Shown here: positions 16,016 through 25,138 of the stretch, piece by piece
Position numbering within the stretch: the stretch's first letter is position 1
How the letters are laid out: each line of letters starts with the position of its first letter
DNA from: CALBPI01 sp039821605
Lineage (GTDB): Bacteria; Pseudomonadota; Gammaproteobacteria; Steroidobacterales; Woeseiaceae
Direction of reading: 5' to 3'
Assembly (NCBI GenBank): GCA_039821605.1
Contig: JBCBNV010000002.1
Coordinates: 62,001 to 126,000, forward strand
Length of the DNA: 64,000 nt
Translations under genes and position numbers: made by a program
The notes under the pieces: model-generated
Databases searched by the model: none
Seen by the model: only the letters and a program-made list of their open reading frames with translations
What the model was told of the DNA's origin: nothing

Positions 16016-16070
16016 AACTACCTCCGCAGGACAGGCGTGCCCCGGCACGTATCGAGCAGGAGGCTCGCAC

Positions 16071-16472
16071 ATGGATATCGACCCGTTTGGCAATCACGCG
16101 AAGGCGCTGGCGCTGCGGACGCAACGCAACGAGTTGCTCGCGAACAACCTCGCCAACGCCGACACGCCCGGATACAAGGCGCGCGACATCGACTTCCGCG
16201 CGGCCATGCGTGCGGCAGAAACGGGCGGTGGGACTCTGCGCATGGCGACGACCGACGTTCAACACATTCCTGCGTCGCCCGGGCGCGCACCCGGTCTCGA
16301 TCCGGCCGTTGCCTACCGCGTTCCGCTGCAGCCGTCCGTCGACGGCAACACCGTCGAGGCCGACGTCGAGCAGGCCAACTACGCCGAGAACGTTGTCGGC
16401 TACCAGGCTTCGCTCATGTTCATCAACCGCAAGATCCGCGGCCTGACACTCGCGATCCGAGGAGGCAACTAA
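16071..16472 (+). CDS. flgB: flagellar proximal rod protein FlgB
   Basis: Proximal rod subunit of the basal body. The product is 133 residues from ATG 16071 (MDIDPFGNHAKALALRTQR), with the rod/hook N-terminal motif ELLANNLANADTPGYKARDID and a C-terminal helix ending AIRGGN. AGGAGG lies 8 bases before the ATG, and the sigma-54 -12 element at 16011-16015 excludes any earlier start. It is the first gene of flgBCDEFGHIJKL; its stop TAA shares its last base with the flgC ATG. Confidence 0.96.
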   Translation: MDIDPFGNHAKALALRTQRNELLANNLANADTPGYKARDIDFRAAMRAAETGGGTLRMATTDVQHIPASPGRAPGLDPAVAYRVPLQPSVDGNTVEADVEQANYAENVVGYQASLMFINRKIRGLTLAIRGGN

Positions 16473-16897
16473 TGTCACTCAATAAAGTATTTGGTATCGC
16501 CGGATCGGCAATGGCCGCGCAATCGACGCGGCTCAACACGACGGCAAGCAACCTGGCGAACGCAGACAGCGCGAGCGGCGACGCCACGAAGGTGTACCGC
16601 GCCCGCCAGCCCGTGTTCCAGTCCGTGCCCGACTTCGGCGCCGCCCTCGACAACGAGTCGGCCAACTTCGGCGTCCGCGTGCGCGGCATCGTCGAGAGCC
16701 AGGCGCCACTGACACAACGCTACCAGCCCCAGCATCCCGAAGCCGATGAAAACGGCAACGTCTACGTCAGCAACGTCAACACAGTCGAGGAGATGGTCAA
16801 CATGCTGTCGGCCTCGCGCAGTTATCAGTCGAGCGTGGAGATCATGACCACCACGCGAGACCTCCTGGCGCAGACCTTGCGCATGGGCGAAGGCTGA
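16472..16897 (+). CDS. flgC: flagellar proximal rod protein FlgC
   Basis: Rod subunit, 141 residues, starting MSLNKVFGIAGSAMAAQSTR. The rod signature TTASNLANADSASGD lies near residue 25. The C-terminal EEMVNMLSASRSYQSSVEIM and TTRDLLAQTLRMGEG form the coiled coil typical of axial proteins. The start follows GGAGG and overlaps the flgB stop by one base. An open frame continues upstream through flgB but is not coding. Confidence 0.96.
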   Translation: MSLNKVFGIAGSAMAAQSTRLNTTASNLANADSASGDATKVYRARQPVFQSVPDFGAALDNESANFGVRVRGIVESQAPLTQRYQPQHPEADENGNVYVSNVNTVEEMVNMLSASRSYQSSVEIMTTTRDLLAQTLRMGEG

Positions 16898-16912
16898 TCG
16901 AGGTAATTGAAG

Positions 16913-17587
16913 ATGACAACGATTGAAAACTTCTCGCAACTGCAGGACCTGGGATTGGCCCGCCAACCCGCTGAGGTCAGCACCCAGTCTACCGGGCAGG
17001 ACGAATTCCTCACGCTCATGCTCGCGCAGCTTGAGAACCAGGACCCCTTCGAGCCGATGGATAACGGAGAGTTCCTCGCCCAGCTCGCGCAATTCACGAC
17101 AGCGACAGGTATTGAAGAGCTCAATGAGTCATTCGATGACTTTGCGACCAGTCTCTACTCGGACCAGGCCCTGCAGGCCTCATCGCTCGTCGGACGTGAT
17201 CTGCTCGTTGCGACCGATGCCGCGCTTCTGGATGGCACGGGGACCGGGATTGAGGGCGCCGTCACGGTTGAAGGCGCCAGCGGCAACGTCACCGTCGATG
17301 TACTCGACGCCAGCGGCCAGCTCGTAAGGAGCATCGACCTCGGCCTGCAACCGTCCGGAGACGTGGCGTTCCGCTGGGATGGCTTCACCGCGGATGGCGC
17401 GCCCGCTGCGCGTGGTGGCTACACCTTTGAAGCCCGCATTTCGCGCTTCGACGACGTGGAGCGCGTTCCCACGCTGATTCGCGCCCGCGCCGACAGCGTC
17501 ACGCTCAACGGCTCTGGCCAGGGCGTCACCGTCAATTCGCAGACGTTGGGGGCGTTCTCGCTCGACAACGTCCGCCAGATTTTCTGA
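16913..17587 (+). CDS. flgD: flagellar hook-cap assembly protein FlgD
   Basis: FlgD caps the growing hook and is discarded before the filament forms. The product is 224 residues from ATG 16913. The export/assembly N-terminus contains GQDEFLTLMLAQLENQDPFE followed by PMDNGEFLAQLAQFTT, the strongest FlgD signature. The C-terminal half is the FlgD Ig/tudor fold (FRWDGFTADGAPAARGGYTF). A TTG two codons upstream is possible but ATG is preferred. It lies between flgC and flgE. Confidence 0.96.
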   Translation: MTTIENFSQLQDLGLARQPAEVSTQSTGQDEFLTLMLAQLENQDPFEPMDNGEFLAQLAQFTTATGIEELNESFDDFATSLYSDQALQASSLVGRDLLVATDAALLDGTGTGIEGAVTVEGASGNVTVDVLDASGQLVRSIDLGLQPSGDVAFRWDGFTADGAPAARGGYTFEARISRFDDVERVPTLIRARADSVTLNGSGQGVTVNSQTLGAFSLDNVRQIF

Positions 17588-17617
17588 TTTACGCGTGCAT
17601 TACCGGAGATAACGACC

Positions 17618-18838
17618 ATGCCATTTCGTATCGCACTGAGCGGCCTCAACGCGGCCTCTTCCGACCTCGGGGTCACGGCCAACAACATCGCCAACGTCAA
17701 CACGACGGGCTTCAAGGAATCACGCGCGCAGTTCGCAGAGGTCTTTGCCGTCGGTACCCAGGCCGTCAGCTCGACGGCGTCGGGTAGCGGCGTGAAACTC
17801 GCCGACGTCGCCCAGCAGTTCTCGCAGGGCAACATCGAATTCACTTCGAACAGTCTCGACCTGGCCATCTCGGGTGAGGGCTTCTTTGTTCTCAACGACG
17901 GCGGTTCGCGACTCTACACGCGTGCCGGCACCTTCGAGGTCGATCGCGAGGGCTTTGTGGTCAACGCCAATGGCTTGCGTGTGCAGTCCTATCCCGTGGC
18001 TGCCGACGGCAGCTTCAATACGGGTAACCTCGTTGACCTGCAGCTCAACACGGGCGCCAACCCGCCTTCGGCAACGGATGAAATCGCTTTCGGCGTGAAC
18101 CTGCCCGCGGACGCGGCGGCGCCCATCAACCCCGTGTTCGACCCGTCGGATGCGACGAGCTTCAACTTCACGACAGCGGTCACGATCTACGATTCACTGG
18201 GTGCAGCGCACACGGCGACCTCGTACTTCATCAAGGGTGCCAACCCCAACGAGTGGAGCGTGGAAACCACGATCGACGGCAACGTGGTCGGCACAGCGCA
18301 GCCCGTGCAGTTCGGCAATGACGGCCGACTTACCGTGCCCGCGGGCGGTTCGTTCACGCTCGCCGGCTACGATCCGGGTAACGGTTCCGACGTCCTCAAT
18401 GTCGATCTCCAGTTCGTCGACACGACACAGTTTGGTGACGCATTTGGTGTGAACTCGGTCGTGCAGAACGGCTTTACGACAGGCCGACTCACCGGTCTCG
18501 AGGTCAGCCCAACGGGGGTGATCTTCGCGCAGTTCACGAATGGCCAGTCACAGGCACTCGGCAAGCTCGCGCTCGCGACCTTCGTCAACCCGCAGGGCCT
18601 GCAGCAGGACGGCGATACCAACTGGGCGGAGTCGTTCCAATCGGGTGACGCGGCACTCGGTGACGCGGGCACGGCGCGTTTCGGCCTGATTCAGTCGGGC
18701 GCGCTCGAGGCCTCGAACGTCGACCTGACGGCGCAGCTCGTCAACATGATCACGGCGCAGCGCAACTTCCAGGCCAACGCGCAGATGATCTCAACCGCCG
18801 ACACGGTGACGCAGACCGTCATCAATATCCGACGGTAA
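17618..18838 (+). CDS. flgE: flagellar hook protein FlgE
   Basis: Major hook subunit, 406 residues. N-terminal axial motif VTANNIANVNTTGFKESRAQ near residue 25, central variable hook domains, then C-terminal GALEASNVDLTAQLVNMITA and QRNFQANAQMISTADTV. The ATG has GGAG upstream. The length is ordinary for Gammaproteobacteria. It is part of the flgB operon. Confidence 0.97.
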   Translation: MPFRIALSGLNAASSDLGVTANNIANVNTTGFKESRAQFAEVFAVGTQAVSSTASGSGVKLADVAQQFSQGNIEFTSNSLDLAISGEGFFVLNDGGSRLYTRAGTFEVDREGFVVNANGLRVQSYPVAADGSFNTGNLVDLQLNTGANPPSATDEIAFGVNLPADAAAPINPVFDPSDATSFNFTTAVTIYDSLGAAHTATSYFIKGANPNEWSVETTIDGNVVGTAQPVQFGNDGRLTVPAGGSFTLAGYDPGNGSDVLNVDLQFVDTTQFGDAFGVNSVVQNGFTTGRLTGLEVSPTGVIFAQFTNGQSQALGKLALATFVNPQGLQQDGDTNWAESFQSGDAALGDAGTARFGLIQSGALEASNVDLTAQLVNMITAQRNFQANAQMISTADTVTQTVINIRR

Positions 18839-18863
18839 TCGGCGCCGCTAGGAGGAGCCAGAC

Positions 18864-19604
18864 ATGGACCGGATGGCCTACATTGCAATGACGGGTGCGC
18901 GACAGACCGAAATCGCGCAGGCCGTGAACAGCAACAACATTGCCAACGTCTCGACGACGGGATTTCGGGCGGACCTGCACGCGTTCCGCTCACTCAACGT
19001 CGAGGGTCCGGGCTATGCCACCCGCGTGAATGCCGTGGGCGAGTCCTATGCGACAGACTTCACCCAGGGCGCCACGGTGACCACGGGACGCGATCTCGAC
19101 ATCGCCGTCTCCGGCGAAGGCTTCATTGCCGTGCAGGCCGCAGACGGCAGCGAGGCCTACACCCGCGCCGGCGACCTGCGCCTCAACACGCTGGGCCAGC
19201 TCATGACAAGCGCGGGCAACCTCGTGTTGGGCGAGGGCGGTCCCGTGGCGATACCACCCTCCGAGACCATTACGATCGGACCCGACGGCACGATTTCCGT
19301 ACAGCCCGTCGGGCAGGGCCCGCAGACGCTGGCCACCGTCGATCGCATCAAGCTGGTCAAACCAGAGTACGACGCACTCGAGAAAGGCACGGATGGCCTG
19401 TTACGCCGCACTGATGCGGCCTCGAGTCCCCCCGACGCGAGCGTTCGGCTCACACCCGGTGCCCTCGAAACCAGCAACGTCAACGTTGCCGAGGCGCTCG
19501 TGACCATGATCAGTCTCGCGCGCCAGTACGAGATGCAGGTCAAGACCATCACCACCGCAGAAGAAAACGCTGACGCAGCCGCCGCGCTGCTGTCGCTTCG
19601 CTAG
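18864..19604 (+). CDS. flgF: flagellar rod protein FlgF
   Basis: Proximal rod subunit, 246 residues, starting MDRMAYIAMTGARQTEIAQA. It carries VNSNNIANVSTTGFRADLHA at the N-terminus, the GEGFIAVQAADGSEAYTRAG core motif of the FlgE/F/G family, and the C-terminal LETSNVNVAEALVTMISLAR. AGGAGG lies upstream of the ATG. It precedes the related flgG, as in most gammaproteobacteria. Confidence 0.96.
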   Translation: MDRMAYIAMTGARQTEIAQAVNSNNIANVSTTGFRADLHAFRSLNVEGPGYATRVNAVGESYATDFTQGATVTTGRDLDIAVSGEGFIAVQAADGSEAYTRAGDLRLNTLGQLMTSAGNLVLGEGGPVAIPPSETITIGPDGTISVQPVGQGPQTLATVDRIKLVKPEYDALEKGTDGLLRRTDAASSPPDASVRLTPGALETSNVNVAEALVTMISLARQYEMQVKTITTAEENADAAAALLSLR

Positions 19605-19619
19605 TTCCAGGAGTAGACG

Positions 19620-20405
19620 ATGAACCAGGCATTGTGGGTCGCCAAGACCGGGCTCGACGCCCAGCAGACCAAGATGACGGTGGTTTCGAACAACCTCGCC
19701 AACGTCAATACCAACGGCTTCAAGCGCGGCCGTGCGGTCTTCGAGGACCTGATCTACCAGAACCAGCGTCAGGCCGGTGGCCAGAGCTCGCAGGACACGG
19801 TGCTGCCGTCGGGCCTCAACGTCGGCACCGGTGTTCGCGTGGTTGCCACGGAACAGTTGCACGCGCAGGGCAGCATCCTGCAGACCGACAACCCGCTCGA
19901 CGTGGCCATCCAGGGCCGCGGCTATTTCCAGATCCTGATGCCCGACGGCACGCTCGGTTTCACGCGCGACGGCTCGTTCCAGCGCGATGCGCAGGGCCAG
20001 CTCGTCACGGCCGGCGGCTACCTCGTGCAGCCGTCGATCACGATACCCGAGGGCGCGCAGTCGATCACCGTGGGTGTCGACGGCACGGTCTCCGTGCAGC
20101 TCGCGGGTCAGACCGCGCCGACCCAGGTGGGCATCCTGCAGATCGTCGACTTCATCAACCCCGTCGGCCTGCAGCCGCGCGGTGAGAACCTCTTTTCCGA
20201 AACGGTCTCCAGCGGCACGCCGCAGCCCGGGTCGCCGGGTCTGAATGGCCTGGGCCGCCTGCAGCAGGGCGCGCTCGAAGGCTCCAACGTCAACGTCGTT
20301 GAAGAGCTCGTGAACATGATCGAAACGCAGCGCGCTTACGAGATGAACTCCAAGGCCATCTCGACCAATGACCAGATGCTGCAGTTCCTGACGCAGAACC
20401 TCTAG
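19620..20405 (+). CDS. flgG: flagellar distal rod protein FlgG
   Basis: Distal rod subunit, 261 residues, close to the invariant length of FlgG. It starts MNQALWVAKTGLDAQQTKMT with VVSNNLANVNTNGFKRGRAV. It ends LEGSNVNVVEELVNMIETQR and AYEMNSKAISTNDQML, nearly canonical FlgG. A ribosome site AGGAGT lies 7 bases upstream. Conservation is strong and nothing looks unusual. Confidence 0.97.
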   Translation: MNQALWVAKTGLDAQQTKMTVVSNNLANVNTNGFKRGRAVFEDLIYQNQRQAGGQSSQDTVLPSGLNVGTGVRVVATEQLHAQGSILQTDNPLDVAIQGRGYFQILMPDGTLGFTRDGSFQRDAQGQLVTAGGYLVQPSITIPEGAQSITVGVDGTVSVQLAGQTAPTQVGILQIVDFINPVGLQPRGENLFSETVSSGTPQPGSPGLNGLGRLQQGALEGSNVNVVEELVNMIETQRAYEMNSKAISTNDQMLQFLTQNL

Positions 20406-20410
20406 GACAC

Positions 20411-21088
20411 ATGATGAAACGCATCCTTCGCATCACGCTCTCGCTCGCAGGCGTTCTGGCTCTGACGGGTTGTATCGTCAACCTGCGCGGCCCCGACTAC
20501 ACGCCGCCCGAGCCCATCGTCGAACCCGCGGCCGAGGCCACGAACGGGGCCATCTACCAGGAAGCCCTCGATGTGCGTCTTTTCGAGGACCTGCGCGCGC
20601 GTCGTGTGGGCGACATTCTCACGATCCGGCTCTCGGAGAACACGACGGCCACCAAGTCGTCGAGCACATCGACGAGCAAGGAGGGTAGCGTCAGCATCGC
20701 GAACCCGACGGTCTTCGGCCGCAACCTGCAGCGCAACGGCGACGACATCTTCTCGGCCACGATCGACTCCTCGAACGAGTTCGACGGCGAGGGCGCGAGC
20801 AGCCAGTCCAACCGGCTCGACGGCGACATCACGGTGACCGTGGTCAAGCGGCTCGCGAACGGCAACCTCGTCATTCGTGGCGAGAAATGGGTGACGCTTA
20901 ATCAGGGTGATGAATTCATCCGCCTGTCGGGAATCATTCGGCCCTACGACATTGCGCCCGACAACAGCGTCGCGTCGAGCCGTGTTGCCGATGCGCGCAT
21001 CACGTATTCGAGCAAGGGCGTACTCGCCGCGGCCAACAAAATGGGGCTGCTGCAGCGCTTTGCTCAGTCCATCTGGTTCCCGCAGTAG
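20411..21088 (+). CDS. flgH: flagellar L-ring lipoprotein FlgH
   Basis: Outer-membrane L-ring subunit, 225 residues. The lipoprotein signal MMKRILRITLSLAGVLAL-TGC places the lipidated Cys near residue 18. The FlgH core follows: LFEDLRARRVGDILTIRLSE, NTTATKSSSTSTSK, and VKRLANGNLVIRGEKW followed by NQGDEFIRLSGIIRP. Either of two adjacent ATGs (20411, 20414) may be used. It lies 5 bases after flgG. Confidence 0.96.
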   Translation: MMKRILRITLSLAGVLALTGCIVNLRGPDYTPPEPIVEPAAEATNGAIYQEALDVRLFEDLRARRVGDILTIRLSENTTATKSSSTSTSKEGSVSIANPTVFGRNLQRNGDDIFSATIDSSNEFDGEGASSQSNRLDGDITVTVVKRLANGNLVIRGEKWVTLNQGDEFIRLSGIIRPYDIAPDNSVASSRVADARITYSSKGVLAAANKMGLLQRFAQSIWFPQ

Positions 21089-21108
21089 TCCCGACAGGAG
21101 CACGACGC

Positions 21109-22242
21109 ATGCATCACTGGAATTTTCGCGACTGGGTCCTGCGCCTGGCGCCGGCACTGATCGCAGCCGTCGCGTTGACGGGCGTTGACGCGGCACACGC
21201 CGAGCGGGTTCGCGACCTGGCATCGGTGTCCGGGGTCCGGACCAACCAGCTCGTCGGTTACGGCCTTGTGGTCGGTCTCGACGGGACCGGTGACCAGACC
21301 GCACAGACGCCATTCACGGTGCAGAGCCTGCAAAACATGCTCAACCAGTTCGGGATCACGATCCCCGAAGGGGTGAATCCCCTGCTCACAAACGTGGCCG
21401 CCGTGTCTGTGCACGCCGAACTGCCGCCGTTCTCCAAGCCCGGCCAGACCATTGATGTGACGATCTCCTCGATCGGGAACTCCAAGAGTCTGCGCGGGGG
21501 CAGCTTGCTCATGACTCCGATGCGCGGTGTCGACGGCAACGTGTACGCCGTTGCGCAGGGCAACCTCGTGGTCGGTGGCTTTGGCGGTGAAGGTCTCGAT
21601 GGCTCGCGCATCACGGTCAATATTCCCAGCGCCGGTCGGATTCCCAACGGCGCCACGGTCGAACGCGCCGTCGCGGGCGCCTTCAATGACACCGATTTCG
21701 TTGTGCTCAATCTCAACACGCCGGACTTCACGACAGCCAACCGACTGTCTATTGCCATCAATGACATGCTGGGTCCGGCCTCGGCCGAGGCCATCGACGC
21801 CGTCAGTATTCGTGTGCAGGCGCCCAAAGCGCCCGGCGCGCGGACGTCATTCCTCAGCGTCCTGGAAAACATCGAGGTGGAGCCGGCGCCGGCTGCCGCA
21901 AGAGTCATCATCAACTCGCGCACGGGCACGGTCGTCATTGGCAGCAACGTCACGGTGTCACCCGCCGCGGTCGCCCATGGCTCGCTCGTGGTGACGATCT
22001 CCGAAACGCCATTTGTCAGCCAGCCCGAGCCGTTCTCTGACGGTCAGACGGTGCTTGCGACCGACTCGGGTGTGTCAATCGACGCAGAGAGCGACCGCAT
22101 GTTCTTGTTCGCACCGGGCACGAACCTCAACGAGATTGTGCAGGCCGTCAACGAAGTGGGCGCCGCACCCGGTGACCTCGTCGCCATTCTGGAGGCACTC
22201 AAGCAGGCCGGTGCCTTGCGCGCCGAGCTGCTCGTGATCTGA
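21109..22242 (+). CDS. flgI: flagellar P-ring protein FlgI
   Basis: Periplasmic P-ring subunit, 377 residues. A signal peptide (about residues 1-32, ending DAAHA) is followed by the conserved start ERVRDLASVSGVRTNQLVGY and GLVVGLDGTGDQTAQTPFTV. The C-terminal block is FLFAPGTNLNEIVQAVNEVG with ILEALKQAGALRAELLVI. It requires FlgA for assembly, encoded divergently upstream of flgB. Confidence 0.97.
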   Translation: MHHWNFRDWVLRLAPALIAAVALTGVDAAHAERVRDLASVSGVRTNQLVGYGLVVGLDGTGDQTAQTPFTVQSLQNMLNQFGITIPEGVNPLLTNVAAVSVHAELPPFSKPGQTIDVTISSIGNSKSLRGGSLLMTPMRGVDGNVYAVAQGNLVVGGFGGEGLDGSRITVNIPSAGRIPNGATVERAVAGAFNDTDFVVLNLNTPDFTTANRLSIAINDMLGPASAEAIDAVSIRVQAPKAPGARTSFLSVLENIEVEPAPAAARVIINSRTGTVVIGSNVTVSPAAVAHGSLVVTISETPFVSQPEPFSDGQTVLATDSGVSIDAESDRMFLFAPGTNLNEIVQAVNEVGAAPGDLVAILEALKQAGALRAELLVI

Positions 22243-22249
22243 CGCGCAC

Positions 22250-23209
22250 ATGACCAGCGTTACGGACTTCAGCCAGTTCGCGGATCTGCGGGCACTTGCA
22301 GGCCGCGACCGTGATGCCGCGCTCGCCAAGGTGGCGGGGCAGTTCGAGGCCTTGTTCGTGCAGGAGATGCTCAAGAGCATGCGCGCCGCAAGCTTTGGCG
22401 ACCCGATTTTCGGTGAGGCGGGCAGTGGCGGCATGTACCGCGACCTCTTCGATCAGCAGATAGCCGACGACATCGCGTCAGGTGCGGGCGTCGGCCTCAA
22501 GGACCTGCTCGTGCGGCAGCTGGGCGGTGACCCTGGCTCGCGTCATACACCGGCGCCTCCGGCGACAAGCCTCTCGCCGTTGCCCGTCGCGCGGGCGACG
22601 CACGGGGTAAGCAGTGCCGCTGCGACGACCGCCGCCGTGGTGGCGCCGGCAGCGCAGAGCGCCGCACCGTCGGAACCCGCGCCCAGCAACTGGGACGACC
22701 CGGAGACCTTCATCAAGGACATCCTGCCGCACGCACGCGCGGTTGCCGACAAGCTCGGTGTGAGCCCGCTCGGTGTGCTCGCGCAGGCCGCGCTCGAAAC
22801 GGGTTGGGGCCAGCACGTCATGCCGGATGAGGGTGGCCAGAGCAGCCTCAATCTGTTCGGCATCAAGGCCGGTCGCGGCTGGCAGGGTACGGCAGTGCAA
22901 CGGGACACGCTGGAATTCGAGGGCGGCGCCATGCGTCAGCGCCGCGAGGCGTTCCGTGCCTACCCGTCGCTCACGCAGAGCTTCGACGACTACGGGGATT
23001 TGCTGGGCGGCAGCGACCGTTACGCGGCCGTGCGCGACCGCGCCAACGACGTGGCCGGATTCGCGGAAGCCCTGCAGCGTTCGGGCTACGCGACCGATCC
23101 CGACTACGCGGCCAAGATTCGCCGTGTCGCGAGCGGCGACACGATGCGCGGGGTCCTCGGTGCGCTCAAGCAAACCGATCTCTTGTCGCTATCCACCCAT
23201 GTGCGGTGA
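22250..23209 (+). CDS. flgJ: rod-cap muramidase FlgJ (two-domain form)
   Basis: FlgJ caps the rod and opens peptidoglycan. The 319-residue protein has the N-terminal rod-binding domain (residues 15-100, VAGQFEALFVQEMLKSMRAA) and an Ala/Pro linker (about 100-150). The C-terminal glucosaminidase domain contains GVLAQAALETGWGQHVM, where the glutamate is the catalytic acid, then NLFGIKAGRGWQG and FRAYPSLTQSFDDY. This is the dual-domain beta/gammaproteobacterial form. The start is 7 bases after flgI. Confidence 0.95.
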   Translation: MTSVTDFSQFADLRALAGRDRDAALAKVAGQFEALFVQEMLKSMRAASFGDPIFGEAGSGGMYRDLFDQQIADDIASGAGVGLKDLLVRQLGGDPGSRHTPAPPATSLSPLPVARATHGVSSAAATTAAVVAPAAQSAAPSEPAPSNWDDPETFIKDILPHARAVADKLGVSPLGVLAQAALETGWGQHVMPDEGGQSSLNLFGIKAGRGWQGTAVQRDTLEFEGGAMRQRREAFRAYPSLTQSFDDYGDLLGGSDRYAAVRDRANDVAGFAEALQRSGYATDPDYAAKIRRVASGDTMRGVLGALKQTDLLSLSTHVR

Positions 23210-23245
23210 ACCGTAGGACCCGCGCTTACCAAAACGGACTGATCC

Positions 23246-25129
23246 ATGTCATCGATTCTCGGAATAGGCACCAGCGCGCTCTCGGCGTTTCGACGCTCGC
23301 TCGATACTGTCGGGCAGAACATCGCCAATGCCAACACGCCTGGCTACAACCGCCAACGCGTCTTGCTGTCGGCGCGCGAGCCGCAGTTTTCGGGCGCGGG
23401 ATTCTTCGGTCGCGGCGTCGAGATCAACAGTGTCGAGCGCTACTACAACGCGTTCCTGGACGACCAGGTTCGCAACGCGGGCTCGTCGGCGTCGCGTTAC
23501 GACACGCTGGCCGGCTTCGCAGGCCGCGTCGATGACCTGCTTGCCGACCCGCTCGCGGGACTGTCACCTGCGCTGTCGTCGTTCTACTCGGCGGTGCAGG
23601 ATTTCTCGCTGGACCCGGCCACGCCGGCATCCCGTGGCGCGCTATTCGCCGAAGCTGAGAGCCTCGTGGCGCGCTTCCAGTCGCTCGACGATCAGCTCGC
23701 GAGCGTGAGCGCGGAGACGAGTCAGGCGGTTGCCCAAACGGTTAGCGAAATCAATCAGTTATCGACTTCAATCGCGGATCTCAACCAGCGCATCGTCACC
23801 GCGGGCACGCAGCGTCCGCCCAACGACCTGCTCGATGAGCGTGACCAACTCGTGCGCGAGCTCACGCGCCTCGTCGACGTGACCATCACCGAAGAGAACA
23901 ACGGCTCGATCAATGTGTTCGTCGGCAACGGCCAGACGCTTGTGATCGGTGGCGAGACATTCGAGCTCGAAGTCCAGCCGTCGGAGTTTGATCCCAACCG
24001 CAACGAGGTGATCTACCGCGGCCTGGGTGGTGACACCCCGCTGCGCGATATCCTCAAGGGTGGCGAAATCGGCGGGCTGTTCGAGTTCCAGAATACGATT
24101 CTCGACCCCACACGTCGCGCGCTCGGCGCGAGCGCGGTGGCCGTGGCGCAGACGTTCAATTCGCAGAACGCGCTCGGGCTCGACGCCAACGGCAACCTGG
24201 GCGGCGACATCTTTTCGACGGGTCCGGCACGAGGTACACCCTCGGCACTCAACACGGGCACGGGCGACATCAGTGTCGTTGTCGAGGACATCGGGCAGGT
24301 GCCCCAGTCCGGCTACCGATTCCTGTTCGACGGCACCGACTACCGCCTGTTCCGCGACGACACGGGCGCCGAGGTGACACTGACGGGCACGGGGACAGGC
24401 GCGGATCCGTTCCGCGCCGACGGGCTGGCGATCACGGTCAGCGGTGCGCCCGCAGCGGGTGACACCTTCGAGGTCGAGCCCGTGCTCGACGCGATCTCCG
24501 GTCTGTCGATCGTCGCCAGCGATCCCGGTGCCTTTGCGGCGGCAGGCCCCACGCGTGGCGCGGCAGATCTCGGCAACCTGAGTGATGCGAGCATCGACAA
24601 TGGGGTTCCGCTCGACACGTCGGACCCCGACTTCTTTGCGACGAGCATTATCGAGTTCACGGGCCCCAACACTTACAGCGTGAATGGCGCGGGCAGCTTC
24701 GCGTTCACGCCCGGCGACACGATTACTCTGAATGGCTCCGCCTACACGATCACAGGGACACCGACCGCGGGCGACCGGTTCACGCTCGAGCGCAACACGG
24801 ACGCAGCCGGCGACAACCGCAACGCACTGGCACTTGGCGCCACGCGTGACGCCGGGGTGCTCGCCGGCGGGTCCCAGTCCGTCAGTCAGGCCTACTCGTC
24901 GCTCGTAGCAACGGTGGGGAGCCGAACCCGGCTCGCCGAAAACACGGCTGATGCGCAGGCCATCGTGCTGCAGAGCGCGGAGACACGGAGGCTCGAGGAG
25001 TCGGGTGTCAATCTCGACGAGGAAGCCGCGGAGCTCATTCGTTTCCAACAGGCCTACCAGGCGGCTGCCGAGGTCATCAGCGTGGCCAACGAGATGTTTG
25101 ACACGCTGCTGGCCGCGACACGACGTTGA
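23246..25129 (+). CDS. flgK: hook-filament junction protein FlgK (HAP1)
   Basis: First hook-associated protein, 627 residues. It starts MSSILGIGTSALSAFRRSLD with TVGQNIANANTPGYNRQRVL, and ends GVNLDEEAAELIRFQQAYQA followed by AAEVISVANEMFDTLLAATR, both diagnostic for FlgK. The centre holds variable beta domains. The chaperone is FlgN (14063-14551). The long antisense frame is a shadow. Confidence 0.96.
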   Translation: MSSILGIGTSALSAFRRSLDTVGQNIANANTPGYNRQRVLLSAREPQFSGAGFFGRGVEINSVERYYNAFLDDQVRNAGSSASRYDTLAGFAGRVDDLLADPLAGLSPALSSFYSAVQDFSLDPATPASRGALFAEAESLVARFQSLDDQLASVSAETSQAVAQTVSEINQLSTSIADLNQRIVTAGTQRPPNDLLDERDQLVRELTRLVDVTITEENNGSINVFVGNGQTLVIGGETFELEVQPSEFDPNRNEVIYRGLGGDTPLRDILKGGEIGGLFEFQNTILDPTRRALGASAVAVAQTFNSQNALGLDANGNLGGDIFSTGPARGTPSALNTGTGDISVVVEDIGQVPQSGYRFLFDGTDYRLFRDDTGAEVTLTGTGTGADPFRADGLAITVSGAPAAGDTFEVEPVLDAISGLSIVASDPGAFAAAGPTRGAADLGNLSDASIDNGVPLDTSDPDFFATSIIEFTGPNTYSVNGAGSFAFTPGDTITLNGSAYTITGTPTAGDRFTLERNTDAAGDNRNALALGATRDAGVLAGGSQSVSQAYSSLVATVGSRTRLAENTADAQAIVLQSAETRRLEESGVNLDEEAAELIRFQQAYQAAAEVISVANEMFDTLLAATRR

Positions 25130-25138
25130 GGGTTGACC

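Noticed and set aside
15767..16471. Upstream extension of the flgC frame
   Set aside because: Runs through the flgA promoter and flgB in another frame; the canonical FlgC start is at 16472.
17224..17240. TGGCACG in flgD
   Set aside because: Inside coding sequence with no TTGC at -12.
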